Below, in pieces: positions 1 to 10,900 of a stretch of 64,000 nt of DNA. The stretch's first letter is position 1; every line of letters starts with the position of its first letter. Location of the stretch: contig NW_026731989.1 in NCBI RefSeq assembly GCF_028476545.1, positions 1 to 64,000 on the forward strand, read 5' to 3'. A program made the translations under genes and the position numbers. Origin of the DNA: Physella acuta (Eukaryota > Mollusca > Gastropoda > Physidae). The notes beneath the pieces are model-generated. The model was not told the origin of the DNA. It saw only the letters and a list, made by a program, of their open reading frames with translations, and made no database searches.

Positions 1-195
1 CTTCTCAATGCTGAAGTGTCTAAAGCTGGAGGAGATATATATTTGTGTACCACTAGTAGTAGGTATAAGCTAACATTTTGACTACTTTGATACATTCGAG
101 TTGCTGTTTGATTTGAAATTTTACTGCCAATACATTTTAAAACTTTATACTATAATAATTAACCTTAGCCTGAAAAAAAAAAATGTACCAACCTC

Positions 196-757
196 ATATG
201 ACCATGTTACACTGGATTCCGGCAAACTTTCGAACACATCGCCCAATTTCCACATCTTCATGTGAAGTGTAGAGATTCCTCAAGCAGTAACTTATATGGG
301 TGCCATTCTTCTTAGTGTCTCTCGACTAAATATCATTCCAGGTCCACCCATACAAAAGTTTCCTCAGCAGACAACGCCAGCTTTCCCAACTCGTCGGCTT
401 TGCCAGTACCTGCCTGGCCTATAAACAGTGCTTGTGAACTGTTAATCCCTCTTAAAAACTCATCTAGCCTATCCCCTTTGATGAACACGTCGTCGTCTGC
501 TCTCATAAACCATTCATACTTATCCAAGAAATGGTCATGCATGTACTTTAGCATCATGAAAGATTTCTTCTGAGGCGGATAATGGTCATCTACACCAGGT
601 AGAGGTACCACAGGCACCCCATAACTTGACGTTGGACCCTTCACTAGAAAAAAACATAACTTTTCCATTAATATTACTAGCCCAAGTTGTGTGTGATGCT
701 AATCCACGGTTGTCAATGAATTTCTTTGCAGTCATGATTCCCACAAATATAAAATTT
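196..757 (-). pseudogene. CHSY1: Chondroitin sulfate synthase (CHSY) exon, frame-disrupted
   Basis: CHSY enzymes are Golgi type II membrane glycosyltransferases that polymerise the chondroitin GlcA/GalNAc chain. Read on the minus strand, the segment encodes the N-terminal (beta-1,3-glucuronyltransferase-like) domain in order: FVGIMTAKKF, GKVMFFSSEGS, VPVVPLPGVDD, QKKSFMMLKYMHDHFLDKY, the DXD-type metal site RADDDVFIKGDRL, a CMGGPGMIFSRETLRRM block, and HEDVEIGRCVRKFAGIQC followed by WSYE. The blocks lie in different frames, with about four 1-nt shifts at or near short homopolymers: GGGG near 625, TTTT near 350, CCC near 303 and AACA near 210. After WSYE a GAG/GTTGGT looks like a splice donor, so an intron may follow, which argues against a processed copy. 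The right (5') limit is uncertain because no good acceptor is visible. It is either a decayed gene copy or a true exon with consensus-sequence errors near the contig edge; the other genes here show no such shifts. Family identity is certain; functional status is not. Confidence 0.85.
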
Positions 758-1505
758 TGTCATTATTAATGTCTGATGTTTCATCTTTTTTTCTCCAACT
801 GATTTTCTGAGGTATCTACTTGCACTGTACCGAGTCGAATTTCTTTACAACACATACCACCCAGATGCACATTTAGAGAGAACACCAACTTTACACCAGT
901 TCACTAACAAAACACCACAATAAATCCTAAAAGCCCTAGTAAAAAGGATGAAGTTGTATCCCTTTTTTTCCACTGACATGCTTTTTTGAAGATGAATTAT
1001 GTCGAATAGTTCCATTTGGTTGTGCTATATGAGGCATTTTACACTAATATATTTCCTAATTTTAACCTTATGAAGATCTAGTCTTTAACTGTTCAATATA
1101 TACTGACTGATGATATACTAAAATGTATAAATTAAATGTATAAATGTTTAAATTAAACCCAAGTCAGGTGATTGGGCTAAAGTAAAATGAGTTGTAGCTG
1201 AATGGCATTTAGAAGACTGTAAGGCGGGTCTAATGCATTAATGTCGTGTATTCTGTGCATCATTTTTTCCCCAGGCATTATATGCTCAGTAACATCAAAT
1301 ATATCAAAAATTCAGCAATATATCAGCTTGTCATCAATATAGTTGACATCTAGTTTGTACTGCAGTATATTTGAAATTGTCTGTAAAAGAAAATATATCT
1401 TTTTTTAAATAATTAGGCTACTTATTAACTAAATATACGCTATAGGCCTAAGCAATAATTTTTTTTTTAAATATTAAGTTTTAATTGCTAGTATGCAGCA
1501 TTGCA

Positions 1506-1815
1506 TCTTCTTCTTCGTTCTTAATTTTAGTGTTGGAAGGGATTCAGAGGGTTTGAACACAATTAAGTATATGTGTCAACTGGTTATTGCGCCATTGACT
1601 CAAAAATTCAGCCTGCTTTTCTTTTTGGATTTGCTTCCAACGCGTTTGTCCTACCAAGAACAAACTACAAGGCAGCAGTTGTTTGATTTTGGAGTTGTCT
1701 CTCCCAGAAGAGTGGCTGTCCCCAGCTAACGTTGCCACATCTGCCCAAAGGTTCGAACTGGAGAATTTTCAGTTTAGATACCATGAGCTTTACCGACTTG
1801 ACCACACCGACCCCT
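1506..1815 (-). repeat. tRNA-derived SINE, family 1, copy A
   Basis: Read on the minus strand this begins with a tRNA-like head (GGTGTGGTCAAGTCGG as A box, AGTTCGAACC as B box). A conserved body follows (AGAGACAACTCCAAAATC, TGCCTTGTAGTTTGTTCTTG, AGCAGGCTGAA), and it ends in a short GAA-type tail. The same head, body and tail occur at 49,863-50,253 (+) and 62,130-62,435 (-). No long ORF belongs to it. The remaining sequence from about 760 to 2,127 is AT-rich and I see nothing else in it. Confidence 0.85.
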
Positions 1816-2127
1816 TCAGCATTTGCATAAATAATGGGTTTTTTTTTTGTAGGCAGAGAAAAAAATTGGAGTAAAGTGTATAGGACACTTTAAAAAAAAA
1901 TTAAAGATCAATTAAGGCCTACATCTTTAATCAAAGGCAGATAAAATTATGTGGAGTTTATAAAATTTAAAATTACAACCACAGTCATTTCTAAATTGCT
2001 AGGATTTTTATGGTAATTCTGTAAAAATAATACATAATCTAGATCTAGGCCTACTTAATACTACTTATTTCTTTATTAATACTACTATAGTCTACATGTA
2101 GTATTACTAGTAGTATCTACAAGTACT

Positions 2128-2345
2128 CAGTGTTTCTTCCAGACATTTTTCTCCGGGGGGGGGGCACTTGAATTTTCGGGGGGGGGGGTAGGTCGACTTT
2201 CTTCGGGGGGGGGGGGGGGGGAAGCACTGTTAAAAGTAAATATTTTCTATATTAATTATATAAATTTCATTTAGTTCGGGGGGCGATAAGAATTTTTCGG
2301 GGGGGGGGGGGGGGGGGGCAAAGGGATGCCTGGAAGAAAACTATG
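2128..2345. mobile_element. Poly-G MITE (hAT-like) with 8-bp TSD
   Basis: A 218-bp element flanked by the direct repeat CAAGTACT at 2,120-2,127 and 2,346-2,353. Ends are imperfect inverted repeats: CAGTGTTTCTTCCAGACAT on the left, and CATAGTTTTCTTCCAGGCAT as the reverse complement of the right. The interior is dominated by homopolymer G runs of 8 to about 18, separated by short AT-rich spacers. The 8-bp TSD and CA-TG ends fit the hAT superfamily. Related pieces lie at 5,385-5,738 and 44,855-45,043. Confidence 0.75.
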
Positions 2346-2525
2346 CAAGTACTGTTGGTCAGATTATAGAACGACAGGTCGGACTATTTCCTTTTAATAC
2401 CAATATTGAACTATTTTATACTGCTGAGGTCACTGCAACAGATGAACTCTACTTTGATTAGGGGTATTTAGTACTTTTTAGATTAAGCAATAGCATCTAT
2501 AGTTATACCTTAGTAATTGCCTAAT

Positions 2526-2612
2526 AGCTATGCTATTTGTTAAGTAATATTTAGGGGCTAAGGCCTATATTATAGGCCTTAGCCTTAAATATTACTTAAC
2601 AAATAGCATAGC
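2526..2612. repeat. Near-perfect 43-nt inverted repeat (hairpin)
   Basis: The left arm starts AGCTATGCTATTTGTTAAG and the right arm ends with its reverse complement. The arms meet at GGCCTATATTATAGGCC with almost no loop, and the only mismatches are 1-2 extra G in the left arm. The transcript could form a long hairpin on either strand. The surrounding 2.35-3.13 kb is AT-rich, full of TAGGCCTA words, and otherwise featureless. Confidence 0.8.
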
Positions 2613-3129
2613 TTCAGCATATACCATATATAAAGATATAGGCCTATAGATTTATATACTAATAGGCCTAATGAAATATATTAGTAATGTATACCTAATG
2701 ATTAATATAGGCCTAATTATCAGCCTTATGCCTAAAATAAACAGTAGGCCTAATAAATAATACTGACATAATAGTATTATAATAGGCTCTACTCAATATG
2801 TCTTATTATGTAGTATCTATTAAGTATTTACTATAATTTAGTATTATGATGCCTAAACAATACTAAACAAAAAAAACAGCAAACTTAAATTAGTAATAAT
2901 ACTAATAGCCTAACACTTAGCTTAGTTTAATAGTTAGGCCATTGAGTTACTAAGTAAGTTACTGAGTATTAATTCTATTAATTAACAGTATTTAGGCCTA
3001 ATATTTAAATTTAACAGTAGATCTAGTAACAGTACACACTACACAGTACTCGTAGATCTAGAATAATCTAGATTCTAGGTCTAAATCCAGATTTTAGAAT
3101 TATTTTTCTTTTACTTCATTCTTCCTAAA

Positions 3130-4065
3130 TGACCCCCCAGGCTAAAATGTAGATTTTCTTAGTAAATTTGAAATGTACTCAATTTTCAACTTAAACATGA
3201 CAACTAAATAAAAAACGTCCATACTTTATCCACTAGGCACTAATTTTGGGAGTTGTTGCAAGTTTTAGACTAAATTATTGAATTTTAAATTTTTTGGTCC
3301 ACTCACAGCTATGGTTATGAGGGATCCATCCATGACAACCTGCTTAAAAGCTGAAGGGGTTTAACTTTTTAATTGACCGTGAAATAGATCTAATTTTTTT
3401 TTACAAGAGAGTTCCTAAAAGTAGAATTGGCCCGTCTATCGTCGGGATATATTTATAGAGGGAAAAAATTTAAGAGAATGTCATCAGAAAAGAATTTTAA
3501 AAAGACAAGACAGAAGTGATGTTTGAATTCTTTTATTTCTTTAATTTTATAACATTTTTTATTGAACAAAAGAGCAAAATAAAAAACCATGCCAGGTAAA
3601 CGTATCCATTCAAATAGCGGTCACGTGGTCAAAAAAAAATAAAAAAATTTGGTTGTCATTTTTTGGACACATCTTATAAAAAAAAGTGTTGAAGATATTT
3701 GATTTATTTTTTCATAGAATGATAAAACTAATAATGCTTTACTTTGGAAATCAATTTTGTGAGAGGGAGATCTATATTTAAAAAGTTAAATTATTTTGAA
3801 TGACACCGACTTTAAATTTAGCCCTACATTCCCCAAAGCAATTTCTGAAAATGCTTTTCTGGCATATTTAGCCTTGCCACCTATAGCATGTTTTTATAAC
3901 GTGAAAACCCGCCATTTTACTCGTGATAAACATTTTTAAAAGTAATTCTAAGAAGGTCTCTGGAACTAAGTCGAAAAACTCGCCGGAAGTCATGGTCCGA
4001 TCCTTACGCCATGTTCTGGTTAGCAACCAAGGACGCTTTTAAGTTAGTGAGCCTCCCTACTAAAA
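3130..4065. repeat. Dispersed repeat R1, copy 1
   Basis: This long segment aligns colinearly by eye with 17,440-18,150. Shared landmarks in order include CATCCATGACAAC versus TTTTCCATGACAAC, GGTCACGTGGT versus GGTCACATGGT, TTTTTCATAGA followed by TAAAACTAATAATG, the block around CTGGCATAT with GCCTTGCCACCT versus GCCCTACCACCT, and TAATTCTAAGAA followed by GGAACTAAG. I estimate roughly 25-30% divergence by eye. No terminal repeats or coding capacity were seen. The family is not recognised. The stretch 4,066-5,384 shows nothing I can assign. Confidence 0.65.
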
Positions 4066-5384
4066 TGTAGATCTACCTTTTTAAAAACTCAATACTAGAG
4101 TTACTTGATCTAGTACTAGAGTCAGCAATGTAGAAAATTATTAAACACGTTAATAAGTCATTAACTCTCAAAAGAGAAACGGCGTTTAATCCTGGGATGA
4201 TAGATTTCTAGATCTAGATCTAGGTCTATTTAGTATTTATTCTATTAGCCTTGGGCCTATAATATGAGTATTGTAGTAAGTATAGACTATAACTATGGTT
4301 TATAGTTCTTATATGATATGCCAGCTAGATCTAAAAGCTAACAAAAATACTAATAAGAACAAGGCCAGCACCATGGCAAAATGCGAAGCCAAATAATAAA
4401 TTTTAAGATTTTTACAGAATATTCAGACATATTGCTGTAATATTAAGCAAGAGCGTTTATTTACACACATTTTAACAAAACGTTTGTACCTTTCGTGAGA
4501 CCGTGAACTGATAGCTTTTGTCACGACGTGAGGGTGAGTTAAATAGCACTGTATACTGTATGGCTGTATGGTATCACAAGAATGGACACTCCCACCCTTT
4601 CAGGAAGTGGGAATTTTTTATTCTTCAAGAGGGTTGCACTACTCACCGCAAACAACTATTAGCTGCTAGATTTACATCAAATTGTGTAATTCATAAGACC
4701 AAGCCCCAAGATATCGTGTACATACAAGGTTAGGAGGTAGTTTATAATTTTGTTATTTAGGATTACACGAAGCATTAGTAAAGTGCAATGTTATTTTAAT
4801 AAAATGTGATTATAAAAACAATAAAAGGAAAACGCGTCATTTAAGAGAAAACAATGTTACATTTCATATAAAACTTGTAAAAAATGTTAATTTAAAAAAT
4901 ATGTAGCAGATCCAATGCCACCTGTTGTACATGTCTTGCTTTGATGAGGCACACTGCTATTTTAGCCTTAATCACATTTTGTTTGTTGATCTAAATTATC
5001 TTTAATTGTGGCTCTACTAACGCTGTATGATTTTTGTCTCTCTGCGTGAATACTTAATTAATCCAATCACCTTTAAATTTTGGAAATACTTCTGGCAAAG
5101 TTTTTTTTTCCAGGCATTTTCTCTTATGAATGTTTTCTGTTATTGGTTTTATTTTTTTCGGAGTGCGGCGCCCCGATGGTAGTGCGATGCGGTTTGCCAC
5201 CCAGAGTTTACCCAGCGGTTATCTTGGCACCGTCGGTCCTTTTATTGGGCTCCTGTACAGGGGGTCAGGATTACTTATTACTTGATTCAACGGTCAAACT
5301 GCACAGGCTTATCAGCAGACTTCCCGGAGTTCGTGTGAACATATGCGCCCCGAGCTCTCTGTTGAGTATTACGGTGCATATATT

Positions 5385-5738
5385 ATCGGGGGGGGGGGGC
5401 GGTCAACATTTTCCGGGGGTGGGCAGACACTAGTAAAAGTATATGTTTACTATATAAATTCCATCTCGTTCGGGGGGGGGGGTGGTGGTAGAATTTCTTG
5501 GGGGGGCGCCAGGACGCTCATTTAATGAGCGCCCTGGCCCCCCTGAAGAAATTCTACCACCCCCCGCCCCCCCCGAACGAGATGGAATTTATATAGTAAA
5601 CATATACTTTTACTAGTGTCTGCCCCCCCCCCCCCCCGGAAAATGTTGACCGCCCCCCCCCCCGATAATATCAAGTGCCTCTCCCCCCCCCCCCCCCCCC
5701 CCCCCCCCCCCGTAAAAAGAAGTCTGGAAGAAACACTG
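5385..5738. repeat. Poly-G/poly-C palindrome of the poly-G MITE family
   Basis: A large inverted repeat centred near 5,522 (around CGCTCATTTAATGAGCG), with arms of about 150 bp. The left arm carries G runs, GGTCAACATTTTCC, AGTAAAAGTATATGTTTAC and CCATCTCGTTCGGGG. The right arm is its reverse complement with C runs and continues to a family terminus (CTGGAAGAAACACTG, ending at 5,738). It looks like a head-to-head duplication of the poly-G MITE with one outer end lost. The C run at about 5,683-5,711 exceeds 25 bases. Homopolymer lengths are likely unreliable in any assembly. Confidence 0.8.
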
Positions 5739-5904
5739 TTCGGGAAGGCGATTTTGGTGTCTATGAGGTAATTTTTAATCACACTATTTTTGCTCATAAT
5801 GATGACAAACAACGTGTAATTATTAATACTCCTCCCTCGTAAGTAACAGTTGTTTTCTTCGTTGGTCATGTTTAATTACGTTGTTGTCTAAAGGCTGATT
5901 GATA

Positions 5905-5927
5905 AAATCCTAGCTACGCCACTGCTA
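5905..5927. mobile_element. Right terminus of a hAT-like element
   Basis: The sequence AATCCTAGCTACGCCACTG is the reverse complement of a CAGTGGCGTAGCTAGG-type terminus, a common end motif of invertebrate hAT-like elements. No matching left end was found upstream, so this is a fragment. From 5,928 to 6,660 I see only AT-rich sequence with one pyrimidine-rich CACACA patch. Confidence 0.4.
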
Positions 5928-6662
5928 CCGCCCCTCCTATCCTCAGAGCAATGAACTACATAATGTAGCTCATTAATCATATTACAGATCATTCATAGTA
6001 AGTCAATACAAAAACGAATGTATGACTATCGACTTATTATGGCAAAATTACTGAAGTTAAATTGCAAAATTTAATTTACAATTGTTGTTTTTCTTGTGTC
6101 ACCCCCTCCCCCCTCTTCCACACGCACACACACCGTCAAACTCGAAATCTGTTATATTATAAATATACTAGATAAGGTATTGTTAGCATTGATAAATTAC
6201 TTAGCATCTAGGCATCTACTTATAAATCATTTCTTGATTTCCAATTTTCCATTATGGTACGTGTAATCCTAATTCACTTCGTTGTACAGTGTATTTTGTT
6301 CTGATCGTTTAGACATTTCATTGTTATTAAAAAATACAATTTTTTTTCTTCTGTAAATTATGCAAAGTTTTCAGTCGGTGATAGATTTAAACTATGCACA
6401 AGTAATAGCAACAAACGTTACCTATAATCGGTTATTATTGCAACTAGATTTAGCATTGTTTTCTCTTTAGTAAGCATGTTTATGTCATGGTGTCCTTCCC
6501 CGCCCCCTCCTCCAATATTCTGGGATTTGTTAAGTTATACTTCAAGTTCAAAGACGCAAATTTATGGATCTAATTAATTTAACTGGAAAAAGCATTTTTC
6601 TTCTACGTATTTTGCAATTATTTTGCCAGGCTGTCACCCCCTAAATGATGTAAACTATCGCC

Positions 6663-6760
6663 AGAGGCGTCGCTAGGGTGGGGGGCAGGGGGTCGCCCCG
6701 GGCGCCGACCACAGGGGGCGCCAAAACGGATGGAATTTTTTTTAAGCTGATTTTATACTG
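6663..6760. mobile_element. Left terminus of a hAT-like element
   Basis: This fragment begins CAGAGGCGTCGCTAGGG and is followed by a GC-rich block (GGTCGCCCCGGGCGCC, GGGGGCGCCAAAA). It resembles the left end of the element at 7,216. No right end could be paired with it, and a poly-G run follows at about 6,902-6,920. It is probably a truncated copy. Confidence 0.4.
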
Positions 6761-7215
6761 CAGTTTTGAATCATTAACAGTCTAAGTTAAGAAATATAAT
6801 GGCTACACGCCTTTACATACTGGTTTAACTGTTTTCTACCTTGATTATTAACTGTAAAACATATACTCTTAAGAAACAGTGACCAGCTTTTCCTAGATGG
6901 GCGGGGGGGGGGGGGGGGGGCGCTTTTTTAGACTAAAATCGGAAGAATTTACACTAGATTGATGAGTCGATAAACGTTACCACTTATAAAAACCACCAAT
7001 TGTATTTTAAACGTATTGTGCTATTGTTTAACCGAAAAATACGTTAGTGACCTTTATCAAGATGGTTTTAGGCTTTTAGGCTAACTAAAAATCGCAAAAT
7101 TACACTGGATTTTGATTAAACAACATTTAGCACTTAGAAAAGAAACTAAATGTACTAAAGTGCATCGTACAATTGTCTAACATTTTTTAAAGTTAGAAAG
7201 CTAGTTACGTGAGAA

Positions 7216-7301
7216 CAGAGGCGTATCCAGGTTTTCGTTGTAGGGGGAGCGAAAAGAGCACAAAAAAAGGCGCCGAATTTTTAACACGTTCTATATACGT
7301 G

Positions 7302-7382
<81 letters not shown>

Positions 7383-8938
7383 CTAGCTGTTTGTCATTAC
7401 TTCGCTACGATGTAAAATAAATTGAAAGTAGCACTCTGAAGAAATAAGAAAAAACACACAATGTAGGCCGACAAAACAAAAATTGTATCAATCTAAACAA
7501 AAAAACAAACAAAATATACACACACTACAACCAAAAGCAATGAACGTAACACAATCTGTTTTGTAATTCTTGTAAAAAAATTTCTTACATAATAATTCCT
7601 GGGAAATTATTTAAGACAAGTGAAATAGGGGAAATAACCCCTGTCTTAATATAAATATGTTTATATCTACACATTTAATTATAAATATCAAAACAAATAA
7701 ATAATTACTTAAGAATATAATGAAATTGTTTAACATTATTTGTGTAAACAAAATGTTTTTGTCTATAATCAGAATTAAATATATCGTCATCATAAATGCT
7801 AAAGTATTACAGCATAATGAAAGTTTTCGAAATCAGAGTTGGTATAAAGCCGCGCTTCTCAGATGAATATAAAATCATTCGTAATAACAATCTACATTTA
7901 ACTGAATGTACATGTTTTAGATCAGATCATATGTTTTTAATTAACTGCTGTTTCTTTGTGTTCTTTAAAGATCATTTTTTTAACATAGTGATAGGTATGG
8001 GTTAGATCACTGTATTGCTCACACACCTTTTTACTGTCCGGTCACTTTAGGTCAATTATCCAACCCAGTGTATACCTAGGTGTGACATTAATGTCGCTCT
8101 ACACAATTGTGGTGGTGAGGTGTGTGTGTGTGATGGGGGGGGGGGGGGGTTAACCAACTCAGAGTGAACATAGCGTCAGTTTTTAGATGACTGTTCTAAA
8201 CATACATAAATATTACACATGTAAACTGATTCAGAAATAGATTTAAATAAGTAGCAGTGGTATTATGACAATATTTTTTTACAGAGGGGTCAATGGGGGA
8301 GGGGGTTGTAACTGTTTCATATAATTTGTAATCATATCACTATCGCCTAAACTGTAAGAATACTATTACTACTACTTCATCGTGATGGCGTTGACCGTGT
8401 CAAAATTTCCCCACCGCTACACAGCTTGCCCATAAGTATATTTAAATAGAGGTGCCACATCAGTTGTATTTGTTTCTGTATTGTAATTTTCAAAAAATTA
8501 ATCACACGATTCAAACTATATATATAAAGTAATTATGTGTGAAGTTTTATATATAACATTTTCTAATGCAATTATTCGTAAGCAAATACATTATACAGTT
8601 GCCTTAAACTTAACACCTCTCTTGCCGAGTGGTACTACCGGTAGAGGATTTTAAAAAATTCCAACGCATCGTGATGGTTATTTTTAGAATGGCAAATTGA
8701 TACAGCTGTTAATACGTGTTGTAAACGTAGACACTACTATCCTAGTACAATAATGCTTAATTGCTGCATGAACAGAAATCTTGTGATTTACATAGATGTG
8801 CCGAACAAAAATATTTTTTAATAGATATCAATGTTTAAAACTTTGAGTTTAAAAAGTTTCCAAAAAGGCGCCACTTTGCTGAAAATGGCCAGAGGGGGAG
8901 CGGCCGCTCCCCCTGCTCCCCCCCTGCGTACGCTACTG
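7216..8938. mobile_element. hAT-like DNA transposon, non-autonomous, 1.7 kb
   Basis: Flanked by the perfect 8-bp direct repeat CGTGAGAA at 7,208-7,215 and 8,939-8,946. The left end starts CAGAGGCGTATCCAGG; the right end, reverse-complemented, starts CAGTAGCGTACGCAGGGGG. Inside lie a long AT microsatellite and AT-rich sequence with a GC-rich subterminal patch (GGCGCC at about 8,869). I recognise no transposase; the short ORFs at 7.6-8.0 kb resemble nothing known. TSD length and termini fit hAT. Confidence 0.7.
7305..7379. repeat. (AT)n microsatellite
   Basis: About 37 uninterrupted TA dinucleotides inside the 7.2-8.9 kb hAT-like element, immediately followed by AATTACTAGCTGTTTG. Confidence 0.95.
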
Positions 8939-9604
8939 CGTGAGAACCGCTTTACAAACTGTGTCCAAGATGGTTGGAAGGTGAACGTGTGTGTGTGGGG
9001 GGGGGGGGGGCTCTCTTTTAGCGTACAAAAATCGCAAAGTATTTGTTCTGGATTGGTTAGTAGATAACTCTTTAAAACACTTAGAAAATAAGCCCATTGT
9101 ATTAACATGTAAAGTACAAGTACAATTTCACTAGCCAGTTTTGTTAAGAACTGACGCGACTAGTTAACATGAAAGATCAGATACTTTTACTTGATTGCAT
9201 TACATCTTGCCTGGATCACTGTAGTAAAGAGAAATAAATATTACGGATTATTGAATCGCTATCCGATTAGTAAAATAGCATATAATCGGAGAGGTTGGGC
9301 GGCAGACGATACTCTTGCTCTAACCCGAGCTAAACATTTAGTATATTGTACAGAATAGATCATTTTTTGATTGTTTCATAACAAGTCCTAATACTGCAAT
9401 TTTCATATAGTTAAGGCCACCAGACGTCCTAATAACTAAACGATGTAAAAATGGTACAACACTACGTTTGCTAATGCTTTGTTACTTTGCTCAACCTAAC
9501 TGATAAATTAAAGCTGCAATACACTATTATCGAAATTGTTCTAAAGACAAAACCAAAAGTAGACCAAATAAGCTTGCACCTTATGCAAACTACGTACTCT
9601 AAAG

Positions 9605-9785
9605 CAGTGGTTCTTAACCTTTTTAATATGCGCCTTCACCGAATCCTTCTTAACAGCTTTAGCGTCAACATTGACAAAATCTTATCGTAAATCATATGTC
9701 GGATGTGTGTCTTGACCTCCGCCAAAGCTCTGAGACCTACATACCGAACACTTGGGTTCGATCGAACCCAAGTTAAGAACCACTG
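9605..9785. mobile_element. Short hAT MITE
   Basis: The termini are CAGTGGTTCTTAACC on the left and its near-complement AAGTTAAGAACCACTG on the right, a well-known hAT (Charlie-like) end motif. The flanks CTCTAAAG and CTCTAAGC agree at 6 of 8 positions, consistent with a decayed 8-bp TSD. At 181 bp it has no coding capacity. The stretch 8,947-9,604 shows only a G run (about 8,998-9,010) and unassigned AT-rich sequence. Confidence 0.7.
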
Positions 9786-10143
9786 CTCTAAGCTCGGTTG
9801 ATTTTGTTCTTTTATTTTTGTTTCGGTTTCCTAAGGAGCATAGGCGTAGGCAACACTTCGTCAACTCAGTTGATTTTTATGAAGACAGAACCCTAATAAT
9901 CCAATCTCCCCCTTCTCTAGTTCGAACGATTTTCTACAGGCATTTTTTGTCTCCTCTTCCTTTTTCGCCGGGGACTTTCCACCAACACCTGTTTAGTGAT
10001 GTTATTTGCTGATATTGTGCCATAACCACCACTTTTTCTATGCTCTTATTTCATTCTTCACTGTCTGTAATCTAGCTCCGAGCCACACAGTAAAAGAGAC
10101 TTCACATTTAGCTATAGATCCTTAACGATTTTTTTTTGACAAT

Positions 10144-10583
10144 GGGGTCATCCATAAATGACGTCACACTCGTAGGGGGGAGGCGGGGGGACCGTAATTT
10201 TGTGACGGTGTGTGATGAGGGGGAGGGGGGGGGGGGGTTCAGATGGTGCGACGTCACACTTTTGCATTATAAAAAAAAGCAATACATTTCTAACGTTAGA
10301 AGACACAATTTTTGTCGTTATTTCGCGTTTTAGAAAACTGTTTTAATAAATTATAATAGGAATTGAATAAAATACTCTATGTTGACAGAGTTCAGACAAG
10401 ATTTTGGAAAAGTATCTCATGTTTTAAGAAAAAATTTAACTGCAATTTTGAGGGGGGGTTGTAGGTTGAGGTGTGACGTCATTTTAGGGGGGGGGTCAGG
10501 CTTTTTGTGACGATGTGTGACTGAGGGGAGGGGACGGGGGTAAAAATCGTCAAAAAAGCGTGACGTCATTTATGGATGACCCC
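10144..10583. mobile_element. CRE-bearing MITE, copy 1 (PIF/Harbinger-like)
   Basis: Inverted termini GGGGTCATCCATAAATGACG, continuing into TCAC. The right end is the exact complement over about 22 bp. The interior is G-rich with several TGACGTCA or GACGTCAC sites. The flanks (AAT, AAA) are compatible with a 3-bp TSD, and copy 2 at 42,421-42,792 has a clean TAA duplication. A 3-bp TWA-type TSD suggests PIF/Harbinger, but no transposase is present to confirm it. Confidence 0.75.
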
Positions 10584-10735
10584 AAAGCACTTGAATTCCA
10601 CATTGTCTTAGAGTGTTAAAACGCGTTTTATTGCTGCTGATTCTAATCAGAACGTCATGGACGCCGACCGCCCCACCCCCTCGCCCAGTTAGGCCTATGT
10701 GTCTTTCTAATCGAGGGCAAGCCCCCCTCCCCCTT

Positions 10736-10900
10736 TAACCGACCATAAATGACGCCGCACTTCGGAAAGCGGGCGGGGGGTGGAACTTTAGTGAGGATAA
10801 GGGCTTAAGAAAGTGTGATGTCATACTTTTGCACTTCAAAAAATTTTAAACTTGAATTTAATTTTGTAAAATAGTTTCTCTCAATAGGCTAAATCGTTTA
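10736..10900. repeat. Degraded partial copy of the CRE-bearing MITE
   Basis: GACCATAAATGACGCCGCAC, a GGGCGGGGGG block, AGTGTGATGTCATACTTTTGCA and a following AATTTTAAAC stretch match the left half of the element at 10,144 in order, with many substitutions. No right terminus is visible. It is older or truncated relative to the neighbouring full copy. Confidence 0.55.

Noticed and set aside
2526-2612. Calling the hairpin a microRNA gene
   Set aside because: Pairing is too perfect and the loop almost absent; no sequence match to a known miRNA was recognised and no small-RNA evidence is available.
5080-5869. ORFs of about 115 residues rich in Gly across 5.1-5.9 kb on both strands
   Set aside because: They arise from G and C homopolymers of the palindrome (GGG=Gly, CCC=Pro) and have no domain or gene-like context.
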